Position numbers and translations under genes: made by a program
The notes under the pieces: model-generated
What the model saw: the letters and a program-made list of their open reading frames with translations, nothing else
Database searches by the model: none
What the model was told of the DNA's origin: nothing
Origin: Pseudomonadota bacterium
GTDB taxonomy: Bacteria > Pseudomonadota > Gammaproteobacteria > Burkholderiales > Burkholderiaceae_C
Direction: 5' to 3'
NCBI GenBank assembly: GCA_021845965.1
Contig: JAJZUZ010000012.1
Location: forward strand, 1-36,206
Length of the DNA: 36,206 bases
Shown: positions 7,247 through 15,718 of the stretch, piece after piece
Numbering within the stretch: the first letter of the stretch is position 1
Layout of the letters: every line of letters begins with the position of its first letter

Positions 7247-9130
7247 TTAAAGCGCCGGTCGTACCCGCAACTCCGGCTCGGGGATGGGCACAAACGGAAA
7301 GCGCTCCGCCAGCGGCAACAACTCGTCGGCAAAGCGCAGCAACAGGGCGCGCATCTCACGCAACGCGTGCGCCTCATCCTCACCGATGGCGCGGTCGAAG
7401 CCGGCCGCATGGCCGCTGCGGGCCAGCGCGATCAGCGCTTCCCACTCGGCCGCATCGGACAGCGCATGCCGCACATCGGGCAAACGTTTGTGCAGCAAGC
7501 TGAGCAGCACGCCCAGGCGTACCCAGCGTTGCTCGTCCCAGCCGCTGGGGCGGGGCGCCGGTTCCGCAGGCAGGTAGCGCGCCAGCAGCGCCTGCGCCGC
7601 CTCCTCGCCGCGGGCCGCCACGCACACCATGGTTTCGGCGGACATGTCGAGGTTGAGGCCGCCTTCGTCCGGGTTGAGGCGCAGGCGCACCACGCGGTCG
7701 CGCACGCCGGGCATGCGTGAAAGGGTGTTGTCGCTCCATTCCTGCATGGTGCGCACCAGCGTCAGCAGAAAGCCACCCATACGGCTGCCGGCCCTGGGCA
7801 GTTCGCCGAAGCGCTGCCAGCGTTCGCCGTAGCCGTACCAGTAGCGGTCCGGCAGGAAAATCATGTTGGGACGGCCGGCCAGCTTGGGCTCGAGCATGAT
7901 GCCGAAGGTGGGCCAGGTGGGCACCAGGCTGTCGAACATGTGGATGGGAAAGTTGGACGACAGGCCGCCGTCCGAAAACCAGCATCTGCAGAACTTGCGC
8001 TGGCCCGTGCCCTCCTTGCTGTCGTAGTCGATGGCCCACAGCGGGACGGCGGAGATCAGCAGCGGAAAACTCAGGCTCATGCGGGCGGCCAGCACGATGG
8101 GGAAGTCCTGCGGCGGCGGGATCTCCAGCAGGCCGGCGCCGTCGGCAGTGGAGGGGTCCCACGGCGCCCGCTCCGGGTCCACGGTGTAGGCGCGGCTCCT
8201 GGCCGTCAGCCAGGCCAGCACGTCGGGCGGCAGGTAGGGCGCCAGCTCGTCCGGGCGCCAGAACAGGCGCTGCCGCGTGGCGGCGTACTGGATGCCGAGC
8301 TGCGACGGGTCGCCTTCTTCCAGCGGGAACACATAGGGCCGCCCGTGCGAGAGGTTGGTGGTGAACATCTGCAGATGGATGGAATGCGGCTCGCTCATCG
8401 GCGGCAACGTCACGCCGGGGGGAGGAAAGCCGGGTGCGCGCCAAAGGTCGCCGAACGTCAGCGGCGCGTCCTGGGCCGAGCGGCCCGCGGCGCGCTGGAT
8501 GGTCTCGTGCAGCCAGGGCATGAGCGCGGGGTCGCCATGCCCCGGCTCGCTCATGCCATTGCACAGGCCAAAGCCATTGGCCGAGACGTGCCGTGTGACG
8601 TCACGAAAGACGCAGCCCAGCACCAGACCGACACAAGCCAGCAGCAAGGTCAGCAGGCCGGCGAGCGCGCCGCTGTCACGCCAGGCCGCCACGCCCAGCA
8701 ACAGCCCCGCCAGCGTGGCGGGCCAGTAGGCGAGCAGCAGTCCGCGCACGGTGTGGAACAGCCGTGACCCTGTACCGCCCCGGTTCAGTGCGCAGACCAG
8801 TACCGAGAACAGGCGCTTCGTTCCAGGCTGGGGCTGGAACAGCCGCAGCAGGCGGCTGGGCCCACGCGCGCTCCTGCGTTGCGCCAGCGACTCGGGCAAC
8901 CCACGCAACAGCTCGAAGCCGGCGTGGCTGCCGCTGTGGCGACGCTGGTATTCCGCCGCGGCGGTAACGGCCGCCGCAATGGCGCCGGCCGAGGAGCCGC
9001 CGATGTTCTTGAAGCGGTAGTGCTGCGCGAGCCGGTGGATGGCCCTGGGGTAGACGATGCCGCTGGTGACACCGCCTTTCATCACCAGATCGCAGAAGCG
9101 GTCAGTGGGTGCGGTGTAGCTCTTGTCCAT
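7247..9130 (-). CDS. patatin-like phospholipase with two internal membrane helices
   Basis: A 627-residue patatin-family serine acyl hydrolase. The oxyanion glycine region is LVMKGGVTSGIVYP (residues 15-28). The nucleophile elbow is GGSSAG with Ser47, and the catalytic Asp is in the DGG motif at residues 387-389 (FSDGGLSSNFP). Between the two halves of the dyad is a long insert with two hydrophobic segments, about 130-149 and 153-175, suggesting inner-membrane anchoring. The start at 9130 is preferred because GGGGAGAAC precedes it. The longer frame adds 27 residues of unrelated character. Substrate and role are unknown. The gene stands alone on its strand between two methyltransferase genes. 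Confidence 0.85.
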   Translation of the reverse strand: MDKSYTAPTDRFCDLVMKGGVTSGIVYPRAIHRLAQHYRFKNIGGSSAGAIAAAVTAAAEYQRRHSGSHAGFELLRGLPESLAQRRSARGPSRLLRLFQPQPGTKRLFSVLVCALNRGGTGSRLFHTVRGLLLAYWPATLAGLLLGVAAWRDSGALAGLLTLLLACVGLVLGCVFRDVTRHVSANGFGLCNGMSEPGHGDPALMPWLHETIQRAAGRSAQDAPLTFGDLWRAPGFPPPGVTLPPMSEPHSIHLQMFTTNLSHGRPYVFPLEEGDPSQLGIQYAATRQRLFWRPDELAPYLPPDVLAWLTARSRAYTVDPERAPWDPSTADGAGLLEIPPPQDFPIVLAARMSLSFPLLISAVPLWAIDYDSKEGTGQRKFCRCWFSDGGLSSNFPIHMFDSLVPTWPTFGIMLEPKLAGRPNMIFLPDRYWYGYGERWQRFGELPRAGSRMGGFLLTLVRTMQEWSDNTLSRMPGVRDRVVRLRLNPDEGGLNLDMSAETMVCVAARGEEAAQALLARYLPAEPAPRPSGWDEQRWVRLGVLLSLLHKRLPDVRHALSDAAEWEALIALARSGHAAGFDRAIGEDEAHALREMRALLLRFADELLPLAERFPFVPIPEPELRVRPAL

Positions 9131-9334
9131 GTGTTCTCCCCGAAACGCGGAACCGGACCCTCGTGACGCCAGAAGGCGTCTCGCGCTCGTGCGCGTGGCC
9201 GCCTCGTGCAAGGCACCGCCTATGCTACGCTTGATTGTCGAAAGTGTCTGCAGACGGCGGCGGCCGATCCGGCAGCGCCGCGCCCAGCGCGGAGAAGTTC
9301 GCGTGACGCAGAACGCCTTGCCTAAGAACCCGGG

Positions 9335-9841
9335 ATGACCATGAAAAGAAAGACGCTAGACCTCGGTTGCGGAACCACCCCCAAGAACCCTTTCGAGTTG
9401 GAAGAGGTTTACGGGATCGACATTCGCGACGACGTCGACGCCGGAATCCGTGCGGCGGACCTCGCTATTGAACCGATTCCGTTTCCGGACGATTATTTCG
9501 ACGCCGTCAGTGCCTTTGACTTCATCGAACACATCCCCCGGGTGATCTACACCCCCGAGCGACGCAATTGCTTCGTCGAGCTGATGAACGAAATCTACCG
9601 GGTACTCAAGCTCGACGGCTTGCTGTACTCCTTCACACCCGCTCACCCGGCGCCGGAGGCTTTGCGGGACCCGACGCACGTCAACATCATCACGGAAGAG
9701 ACCTTCCCTCTCTATTTCGACGACAAGCACCGCATGGCCAGCGCATATGGCTTCTACGGCCGCTTCCGCATTGAAGAGCAGCGCTGGCACGAAAACAAGA
9801 TCCACCTCATCACGATCATGCGCAAGGTGGCGCCGGACTGA
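9335..9841 (+). CDS. small class I SAM-dependent methyltransferase, lower-GC gene
   Basis: A 168-residue protein with the SAM-binding loop TLDLGCGTTPKNP (about residues 6-18), the acidic strand end VYGIDIRDD, a motif II-like block FDAVSAFDFIEHIPR and EIYRVLKLDGLLYSFTPAHP. It resembles methyltransferase type 11 proteins, including ones found in polysaccharide clusters, but no such cluster is present here. An alternative ATG is 6 bases downstream. Base composition and codon choice look visibly less GC-biased than the neighbours, and it is flanked by single genes on the other strand, which suggests lateral acquisition. The 204 bases before it (9131-9334) hold the patatin leader and no feature I recognise. 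Confidence 0.8.
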   Translation: MTMKRKTLDLGCGTTPKNPFELEEVYGIDIRDDVDAGIRAADLAIEPIPFPDDYFDAVSAFDFIEHIPRVIYTPERRNCFVELMNEIYRVLKLDGLLYSFTPAHPAPEALRDPTHVNIITEETFPLYFDDKHRMASAYGFYGRFRIEEQRWHENKIHLITIMRKVAPD

Positions 9842-9846
9842 GACAT

Positions 9847-9902
9847 CAAGGCGTCTCGCTCGCCTTGACGCCGGTTCCCCATCCGTCCTGACCGGACGGA
9901 TG
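9847..9902. terminator. paired hairpins between convergent genes
   Basis: CAAGGCG (9847-9853) pairs with CGCCTTG (9861-9867). CATCCGTCC (9880-9888) pairs with GGACGGATG (9894-9902). They fill the gap between the convergent methyltransferase and hemerythrin genes and could act as a bidirectional terminator, although T-tracts are poor. Confidence 0.5.
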
Positions 9903-9919
9903 CGCGCGGCACCCTGCGA

Positions 9920-10504
9920 TCAGCCTTCCCCGACGCCGATGGGCGCCGGGGCGCGCATCACGATGCGGGTGAAGAGGCGGTCGTAGAGCGGATCGCGCGG
10001 GTACTTGCCGGTCAGCGGATCGCAGTTGGTGGCGAAGGCCGCGTCCAGCGACTTCCAGTCCTCCGCCGTCAGCACCTTTTCGGCTTCGGGCAGGATCACG
10101 GTCTCCTCCAGCTTCATATGAGCGAGGTAGAAGTCCAGGTAACGCTGCACGGCTTGGTCGAAGGCCGGACGGCGGGTCTCGCCCAGCAGTTCCCAGGCCA
10201 GCAGCAGATGCTGCAGCTCGCGCACCGCCGACTCCCCCTTCTCGTGATCATGGTCCAGGCGGTCGAGCGCCTCCTTCAGGTGCGGGGCGCGGGCGCGCAC
10301 CGGCGGAAACAGCAGCTCGGACTCCTTGGTGTGGTGCAGCCGTTCGGGAAACTCGTCAATGTAGAACAGCATGGCGCGCAACACGTCAAAGAACTGTTCA
10401 GGTTCCTTGGCCGGTCCGCGCTGGACCATCATGCGCAGGGACTGCAGCATGGCCGACAGGGCAGCATGTTCGTCGTGAATGATGCGGAGGCTTTCGTGGG
10501 CCAT
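9920..10504 (-). CDS. hemerythrin-domain protein
   Basis: A 194-residue protein with a hemerythrin HHE-type fold. Diiron-ligand candidates are visible in order: HDEH (about residues 10-13), LFYIDEFPERLHHTKESELLFP (about 54-75), LDHDHEKGESA, and FYLAHMKLEETVILPEAE. Such proteins bind O2 or NO, or repair iron centres in bacteria, and which applies here is not decided by the sequence. The start at 10504 is chosen because AAGGAG lies about 7 bases upstream. The longer frame runs through the promoter region. A perfect FNR-type box lies 62 bases upstream at 10566-10579, implying low-oxygen control. Confidence 0.85.
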   Translation of the reverse strand: MAHESLRIIHDEHAALSAMLQSLRMMVQRGPAKEPEQFFDVLRAMLFYIDEFPERLHHTKESELLFPPVRARAPHLKEALDRLDHDHEKGESAVRELQHLLLAWELLGETRRPAFDQAVQRYLDFYLAHMKLEETVILPEAEKVLTAEDWKSLDAAFATNCDPLTGKYPRDPLYDRLFTRIVMRAPAPIGVGEG

Positions 10505-10565
10505 GGCATTTCTCCTTCTTGTCTGGATCACGCCTGCAGCTTGGCATGCCCGCGTCCGGGGCAAC

Positions 10566-10579
10566 TTGATGGAGATCAA
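10566..10579. promoter_or_regulatory. FNR/CRP-family box upstream of the hemerythrin gene
   Basis: TTGATGGAGATCAA is a perfect TTGAT-N4-ATCAA palindrome, the consensus of FNR/ANR/DNR regulators. Its centre is about 68 bases before the ATG at 10504. That allows a class II position (-41.5) with a start site near 10531, but the -10 there is weak. Confidence 0.75.
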
Positions 10580-10632
10580 GCTTCGATTTCTCACCCCTAC
10601 GAGCGCAACGGCTATTCGAGGCAGCCTGGCCC

Positions 10633-10655
10633 GGCGCGTCCGGTGTGAACGCGCC
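10633..10655 (-). terminator. hairpin directly after the chemoreceptor stop
   Basis: GGCGCG (10633-10638) pairs with CGCGCC (10650-10655), immediately adjacent to the chemoreceptor stop at 10656. There is no T-tract, so it is a weak terminator candidate. Confidence 0.3.
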
Positions 10656-12248
10656 CTAGCCGAGGCGCAGCAGGCCCTGGCTCTCCAGGCGGAACTGGCG
10701 CACCACCTCGGCCAGCCGGTCGGCCTGCTCGCGCATGGACTCGGCCGCCGCCGCCGACTGCTCTACCAGGGCGGCGTTCTGCTGCGTCATGCGATCGATC
10801 TCCTGCACCGCCTGGTTGACCTGGCCGATGCCCTGCGACTGGCTGCCGGCGGCCACGGTGATCTCGCCGATGATGTCGCGCACACGCTGCACGCCGGCCA
10901 CGATCTCCTGCATGGCGGTCCCGGCCTGTTCCACCTGGCGCACCCCGCCGTCCACGGCCGCCACGCTCTCGCTGATCAGGCCCTTGATTTCGCTGGCCGC
11001 CGCGGCTGAACGCTGTGCCAGCGAGCGCACCTCTGCCGCCACCACGGCAAAGCCGCGCCCCTGCTCGCCGGCGCGGGCCGCCTCCACCGCCGCGTTGAGC
11101 GCCAGGATGTTGGTCTGGAAGGCGATCGAGTCGATCAGCCCGATGATGTCACCGATCTTGTGACTGGACTGGGCGATGCTGTGCATGCTCTGCACCGCCT
11201 GCGCGACCACCGTGCCGCCACGCTGGGCCTCCTGCGCCGCCGTCGCGACGAGCTGGTTGGCCGTCTGTGCCGAGGTGGCCGTGTGCTGCACATTGCCGCT
11301 GAGCGCCGAAATCGAGGTCACCGTGTGCTGCACATTGCCCGCCGTCTGCTCGGTGCGGCTGGAGAGATCCTGGTTGCCGCTGGCGATCTCGCGGCTGGCG
11401 GTGGCAATGTTCTCACTGGCGTCGCGCACCTGCGAAACCAGGCCGGAAAGATTGCCGCGCATGCTGTCGAGCGCGCGCTGCAGGTCGGCCACCTCATCGC
11501 GGCCCTGCACCTGCATGGAACGCGACAGGTCGCCGCGGGCAATGGCCTGCGCCAGTTCCCGCGCCTCTTCCATGGGCCGGCAGATGGCCTGCATGTTGAG
11601 CAGCGTCAAGGGCGCCACCACCACCACCGTCAGCACCACCAGGGCCGCGAAGATGGACAGCGTCTGCTTGAGCACCGCATCCTGATGCACTTCGGCGGCG
11701 CGGGCCTGCTCGCGCAGCTGCTTGTCGAGCTGACTGAGCAACTGGTCCGCCGTATCCGCCTGCTCACCGGCACGCGCACTCATGCGGTTGGCGATCGTCG
11801 CCGTCTCATACGCACTGCTCTCCAGCTGGCTGGCCGTCTGCGCGAACATCTCGCGATAGCGCTGCACATGAGCGACGGCTTCCTTCAAGGTCGCCTGCTC
11901 CGATTCGGCCAGCGTGGCCGGCAGCTCGGCCATGGCGACCTCGATCTTCTGCAGGTCAGCCTGCCACTTGTCACGGATCTGCCGGATCTGTTCCGGCTTT
12001 TCGTACTGGATGATCATGTCCTTTTCGTAGCGGCGCGCCAGGTTGAGCTGGTAGCGCACGCTGCTCAGGCGTTCGATGCCGGCAAAGGACTGCTGCACCA
12101 GCTGCTGCCCGAGACCGTGGATACGGAAGATCCCCGTCATGCCAGCACCACCCAGCAGGCCCAGCAGCCCCAACACCACGGCGATCGCGCTGATCATGCG
12201 AAAGCGGATCGTGAACTGGCGCATCAGCGCAAAGAGTCTCGTGCTCAT
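10656..12248 (-). CDS. methyl-accepting chemotaxis protein
   Basis: A 530-residue inner-membrane chemoreceptor. Membrane helices lie at about residues 18-40 and 193-215, enclosing a four-helix-bundle-like periplasmic sensor of about 150 residues. A HAMP linker follows ([20 protein letters not shown]), then the long signalling coiled coil with the conserved hairpin tip [46 protein letters not shown], which contacts CheA and CheW. The C-terminus ends LRLG and lacks an NWETF-like CheR/CheB tether. The ligand is unknown. The methylation helix contains GNVQHT twice, spaced 14 residues apart, from a 19-base direct repeat (11279-11297 and 11321-11339). Overall length is normal. No che genes are near. 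Confidence 0.95.
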   Translation of the reverse strand: MSTRLFALMRQFTIRFRMISAIAVVLGLLGLLGGAGMTGIFRIHGLGQQLVQQSFAGIERLSSVRYQLNLARRYEKDMIIQYEKPEQIRQIRDKWQADLQKIEVAMAELPATLAESEQATLKEAVAHVQRYREMFAQTASQLESSAYETATIANRMSARAGEQADTADQLLSQLDKQLREQARAAEVHQDAVLKQTLSIFAALVVLTVVVVAPLTLLNMQAICRPMEEARELAQAIARGDLSRSMQVQGRDEVADLQRALDSMRGNLSGLVSQVRDASENIATASREIASGNQDLSSRTEQTAGNVQHTVTSISALSGNVQHTATSAQTANQLVATAAQEAQRGGTVVAQAVQSMHSIAQSSHKIGDIIGLIDSIAFQTNILALNAAVEAARAGEQGRGFAVVAAEVRSLAQRSAAAASEIKGLISESVAAVDGGVRQVEQAGTAMQEIVAGVQRVRDIIGEITVAAGSQSQGIGQVNQAVQEIDRMTQQNAALVEQSAAAAESMREQADRLAEVVRQFRLESQGLLRLG

Positions 12249-12340
12249 CAGAGGGGCCTCGTGCTACAGACAAACAGACCCATTCTAGGGCTCCGGGTAC
12301 CCTCCACCGCATGACAGGTAGCGGGAGAAAGTACGCCTTC

Positions 12341-14575
12341 TCAGCCCTTCGGCCGCCAGCGCCGCAGCAGCAAGGCGTTGCTCATCACGCTGACGGAGCT
12401 CATGGCCATGGCGGCCCCGGCGATGACCGGATTCAGATAACCCAGTGCCGCCAGCGGAATGCCGGCCACGTTGTAGATGAAGGCCCAGAACAGGTTCTGG
12501 CGGATCTTGGCCACCGTGCGCCGCGATACGTCCAGTGCCGCCGCCACCAGCGCCGGGTCACCACGCATCAGCGTGATGCCGGCCGCGTGCATGGCCACAT
12601 CGGTGCCGTTGCCCATGGCCAGCCCGACATCAGCGGCCGCCAGCGCCGGCGCGTCATTGACGCCATCGCCCACCATGGCCACCACCCGTCCACCCTGTTT
12701 GAGCTCCGTGACCCGGGCGGCCTTGTCGCCGGGCAGCACCTCCGCCAGCACCTCGCCCTCCTCAGGCCGCAAACCCAGACGTCTCGCCATGGCCTCGGCC
12801 GCGCCGCGGTTGTCGCCCGAGATCATGACGGTGCGGATGCCGCGCGCGCGCAGGGCCGCCAGCGCCTCGGCGGCGCCGGGCTTGGGCTCGTCGCCAAAGG
12901 CCAGCAGGGCGCGCAGAGTCAGGCCCTCGGTGGTGCGCTCCACCATCGCCGATACCGTCGCGCCTTGCTGCTGCAGGGCGGCGGCCCGGGCCGCCAAGGC
13001 ATCCTGCGCCACGTGCAGCTCGTCCATCCAGCGCAGGCTGCCGATGAGAAAACTCCTCACGCCCACCTCGCCCTCGCTGCCGCGGCCCGGCACCGCACGC
13101 ACGTTGTCGGGTGCCTCGATCGCCAGGCCGCGCGCCTGCGCTGCCTGCACGACCGCGCGCGCCAGCGGATGCTCGCTGCCGCTTTGCAGGCTGGCGGCGG
13201 CGGCGAGCAGTGCTGCCTCGTCCTGGCCGGACACGGCCTCGAAAGCCAGCAGACGCGGCTGGCCCACCGTCAGGGTGCCGGTCTTGTCAAAGGCGACCGT
13301 GTCCACCTTGTGCGCCAGCTCCAGCGCCTGCGCATCCTTGATCAGGATGCCATGCCTGGCCGCCACGCCGGTGCCGGCCATGATGGCCGCCGGCGTGGCC
13401 AGCCCCAAGGCGCAGGGACAGGCGATGACCAGCACCGCCACCGCGTGGATGATGGCCGACTCCGTCGACGCGCCGCTCCACAACCACGCCAGCAACGTGA
13501 CCAGGGCAATCACCAGCACCGCGGGGACGAAGACCGCGCTGACCTGGTCCACCAGGCGCTGGATCGGCGCCTTGGCCGCCTGCGCATCTTCCACCAGGCG
13601 GATGATCTGGGCCAGCACGGTCTCGCTGCCCACGGCGCCGACCTGCATCAGCACGCGACCTTCGCCGTTGATGGAGCCGCCGGTCAACTTCGCGCCGGCG
13701 TCCTTGGGCACGGGCAGCGGCTCGCCGGTCAGCATGGACTCGTCCACCTGCGTGTGGCCCTCCAGCAGCGTGCCGTCGACCGGGAAACGCTCGCCCGGTC
13801 GCACCACCAGCTTGTCGCCCACCAGCACCTCCGCCACCGGCACATCGACTTCGCCGTCCAGCCCGATCAGGTGCGCCACATCGGGCCGCAAAGCGTGCAG
13901 GGCGCGGATGGCCGCCGTCGTCTGCCGCTTGGCGCGCGCTTCCAGCCACTTGCCCAGCAGCACCAGCGTCACCACCACCGCCGAGGCCTCGAAATACAGG
14001 TGCGGCATCTCGCCGTGACCGCTGTGCCCGGAGAACAGCCACAACCACATGGACAGCGCCCAGCCTGCGCTGGTGCCGATGGCCACCAGCAGATCCATAT
14101 TGCCCGTCAGCGCCTTGAGCGCGTGCCAGCCGGCCCTGTAGAAGCGCGCCCCCAGGATGAACTGCACCGGTGTCGCCAACGCGAACTGCAACCAGGGCGG
14201 CAGCATCCAGCGCAGGCCCGCCAGGTCGCCCAGCATGGGCAGCACCAGCGGCAGCGACAGGGCCAGACCCACCGCCACCGGCGCAAAACCGGCCCAGGGC
14301 GACTCGTCCAGCTGCTGCTCCAGTGCATCAGCGGCACGCGGCTCGTAGCCGGCATCGCGCACAGCCCGGCGCAGGCGGGCTTCGATCTGTTCCGAGGGCT
14401 CAAAACTGATGCGCGCCGATTCGGTCGCCAGGTTCACCGCGGCGCTGCTCACGCCGGGGACTTTCTTCAGCGCCTTTTCCACCCGGGTGACGCAGGAGGC
14501 GCAGGTCATGCCGCCAATGCCGAGATCCAGGGTGCTGGTCGGGGAGGGGGTGGGAATGGAGGTGTTGGTGCTCAT
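12341..14575 (-). CDS. copA: copper-exporting P1B-type ATPase CopA
   Basis: CopA pumps Cu(I) out of the cytoplasm using ATP. The 744-residue protein has one N-terminal heavy-metal-associated domain (GGMTCASC, about 21-28), the membrane metal site CPC in [12 protein letters not shown], the phosphorylation motif DKTGTLT, the SEHPLA histidine-proline motif and the hinge [18 protein letters not shown] with a CXXC metal-binding domain and a CueR-controlled promoter supports copper rather than zinc or cadmium. The ATG at 14575 is chosen because the alternative at 14599 lies inside the operator. The predicted transcript begins at or within a base or two of this ATG, so the mRNA is likely leaderless. 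It is divergent from copZ-cueR. Confidence 0.93.
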   Translation of the reverse strand: MSTNTSIPTPSPTSTLDLGIGGMTCASCVTRVEKALKKVPGVSSAAVNLATESARISFEPSEQIEARLRRAVRDAGYEPRAADALEQQLDESPWAGFAPVAVGLALSLPLVLPMLGDLAGLRWMLPPWLQFALATPVQFILGARFYRAGWHALKALTGNMDLLVAIGTSAGWALSMWLWLFSGHSGHGEMPHLYFEASAVVVTLVLLGKWLEARAKRQTTAAIRALHALRPDVAHLIGLDGEVDVPVAEVLVGDKLVVRPGERFPVDGTLLEGHTQVDESMLTGEPLPVPKDAGAKLTGGSINGEGRVLMQVGAVGSETVLAQIIRLVEDAQAAKAPIQRLVDQVSAVFVPAVLVIALVTLLAWLWSGASTESAIIHAVAVLVIACPCALGLATPAAIMAGTGVAARHGILIKDAQALELAHKVDTVAFDKTGTLTVGQPRLLAFEAVSGQDEAALLAAAASLQSGSEHPLARAVVQAAQARGLAIEAPDNVRAVPGRGSEGEVGVRSFLIGSLRWMDELHVAQDALAARAAALQQQGATVSAMVERTTEGLTLRALLAFGDEPKPGAAEALAALRARGIRTVMISGDNRGAAEAMARRLGLRPEEGEVLAEVLPGDKAARVTELKQGGRVVAMVGDGVNDAPALAAADVGLAMGNGTDVAMHAAGITLMRGDPALVAAALDVSRRTVAKIRQNLFWAFIYNVAGIPLAALGYLNPVIAGAAMAMSSVSVMSNALLLRRWRPKG

Positions 14576-14582
14576 GGGCGGA

Positions 14583-14613
14583 ATTCTGAACCTTGCCATG
14601 AGGGCAGGGTCAA
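14583..14613 (-). promoter_or_regulatory. CueR-type promoter/operator for copA
   Basis: Reading the minus strand: TTGACC (14613-14608), a 19-base spacer, then CAGAAT (14588-14583). The spacer carries GGCAAGG, matching the copZ-side operator. A 19-base spacer is the hallmark of MerR-family activated promoters. Confidence 0.8.
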
Positions 14614-14616
14614 ATG

Positions 14617-14630
14617 TTGACGCAGATCAA
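14617..14630. promoter_or_regulatory. FNR-like box between copA and copZ
   Basis: TTGACGCAGATCAA matches TTGAT-N4-ATCAA with one substitution. It sits between the two CueR operators, centred roughly 48 bases before the predicted copA start site and about 75 before that of copZ. A role is inferred from the motif only. Confidence 0.45.
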
Positions 14631-14660
14631 CCACGCTGCAGGCAAGGTCGAAACCCGCGC

Positions 14661-14691
14661 TTGACCTTCCCACCATGGCAAGGTTCAGGAT
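14661..14691 (+). promoter_or_regulatory. CueR-type promoter/operator for copZ-cueR
   Basis: TTGACC at 14661-14666, a 19-base spacer with the dyad CCTTCCCACCATGGCAAGG (14665-14683), then CAGGAT at 14686-14691. This is the standard arrangement for CueR/HmrR activation by Cu(I). Confidence 0.82.
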
Positions 14692-14732
14692 ATGCTTTCC
14701 CTCAAACCATTTCCAGCGAAAGGATCCCGACC

Positions 14733-14930
14733 ATGAACCAGACCTTCACCGTCACCGGCATGACCTGCGGCCATTGTGAAAAAGCCGTGACCCGCGCCCT
14801 CAAGCAGGTCGACCCGCAGGCTGAAGTCAAGATCGACCGCAGCAAGAACCTCGTCGAGGTGCAGTCGCAGCAGCCGCGGGAAAGCCTGGCGAAGGCCATT
14901 GCGGAAGAGGGCTACGCCGTCGCCGCCTGA
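14733..14930 (+). CDS. copZ: copper chaperone CopZ
   Basis: A 65-residue cytoplasmic heavy-metal-associated domain protein. The Cu(I)-binding motif is MTCGHC (residues 9-14) in FTVTGMTCGHCEKAVTRAL, and the rest matches the small ferredoxin-like metallochaperone fold ending AIAEEGYAVAA. It is expected to deliver Cu(I) to CopA and possibly to the regulator CueR. The ATG at 14733 follows GAAAGGA (14718-14724). The upstream in-frame extension runs back through both operators and was rejected. It begins 41 bases after the CueR-type -10 and is followed 10 bases later by cueR, so the two form an operon. Confidence 0.92.
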   Translation: MNQTFTVTGMTCGHCEKAVTRALKQVDPQAEVKIDRSKNLVEVQSQQPRESLAKAIAEEGYAVAA

Positions 14931-14940
14931 GGCCGGTCTC

Positions 14941-15357
14941 ATGGACGTCATGCACTGGCCCGTGAACATCGGCACCGCGGCCGACCTCTCCGGCATCTCG
15001 GCCAAGATGGTGCGCCATTACGAGTCGCTCGGCCTGCTGCCGCGCGTCGCGCGCACCGACAGCGGCTACCGCCAGTACAGCGAGGCCGACGTGCACACGC
15101 TGCGTTTCATCAAGCGCGCGCGTGACCTGGGCTTTTCCATGGCGGAGATCGCGGAACTGGTGGCGCTGTGGCAGAACCGCCGGCGCGCCAGCGCCAGCGT
15201 CAAGCGCATCGCGCAGAAGCATGTGGACGAGCTGGCCACGCGCATTGAAGCCATGCAGGCCATGCAGCGCACCTTGCGCCAGCTGCTGCACCACTGCCAC
15301 GGCGACGAGCGCCCCGACTGCCCCATCCTCGACGACCTGGCCAGCCACACGGGTTGA
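14941..15357 (+). CDS. cueR: MerR-family copper-responsive regulator CueR
   Basis: A 138-residue MerR-family activator. The N-terminal winged helix-turn-helix reads IGTAADLSGISAKMVRHYESLGLLPRVARTDSGYRQYSEADV. A dimerisation helix follows, and the C-terminal metal loop CHGDERPDCPIL has the two cysteines eight residues apart that bind Cu(I) in CueR, which separates it from zinc or mercury members. Starts at 14941 or 14950 are both possible, and Shine-Dalgarno evidence is weak. It is expected to bind the two operators at 14583-14613 and 14661-14691, and hence to control its own operon. Confidence 0.9.
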   Translation: MDVMHWPVNIGTAADLSGISAKMVRHYESLGLLPRVARTDSGYRQYSEADVHTLRFIKRARDLGFSMAEIAELVALWQNRRRASASVKRIAQKHVDELATRIEAMQAMQRTLRQLLHHCHGDERPDCPILDDLASHTG

Positions 15358-15409
15358 CGGCGCAGGCCCCGCTTCCAATAATCAGGCACATTCACCCAAG
15401 GAGTACTCC

Positions 15410-15613
15410 ATGAAAACCAATATCGGCAACATCGAACGCGTCATCCGCGCCCTGGTCGGCCTCGTGCTGGTCGCCCTGGCCGCCACCAACACCGTCGGCT
15501 GGTGGGGCTGGCTGGGCCTGATTCCGCTGGCCACCGGTCTGCTCGGCTGGTGCCCGCCCTACGCCCTGCTGGGCATCAACACCTGCAAGGTCAAAGACGC
15601 GCCCAAGGCCTGA
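15410..15613 (+). CDS. DUF2892 small membrane protein
   Basis: A 67-residue protein matching the DUF2892 (YgaP C-terminal-like) family: MKTNIGNIERVIRALVGLVLVALA, a second hydrophobic helix, and the ending GWCPPYALLGINTCKV. Two membrane helices with two conserved cysteines are expected. Function is unknown, and relatives are often linked to rhodanese or sulfur-transfer genes. AAGGAG lies 7 bases before the ATG at 15410. It is 52 bases downstream of cueR on the same strand and could be part of that transcript. Confidence 0.85.
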   Translation: MKTNIGNIERVIRALVGLVLVALAATNTVGWWGWLGLIPLATGLLGWCPPYALLGINTCKVKDAPKA

Positions 15614-15718
15614 GGCCTATAGCTGCGCGGCCACGCGGGCTTTGCGTCGCCGTTACCATGCGGGCAGGTGCCGGACCTTTGGGCCCGGCACCCACATCCA
15701 CTGCCAGAGACCTGCCCC

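Noticed and set aside
12311-14620. Long plus-strand ORF opposite copA
   Set aside because: It is the antisense shadow of a GC-rich gene. Its His/Gln/Arg-rich composition is not a real protein.
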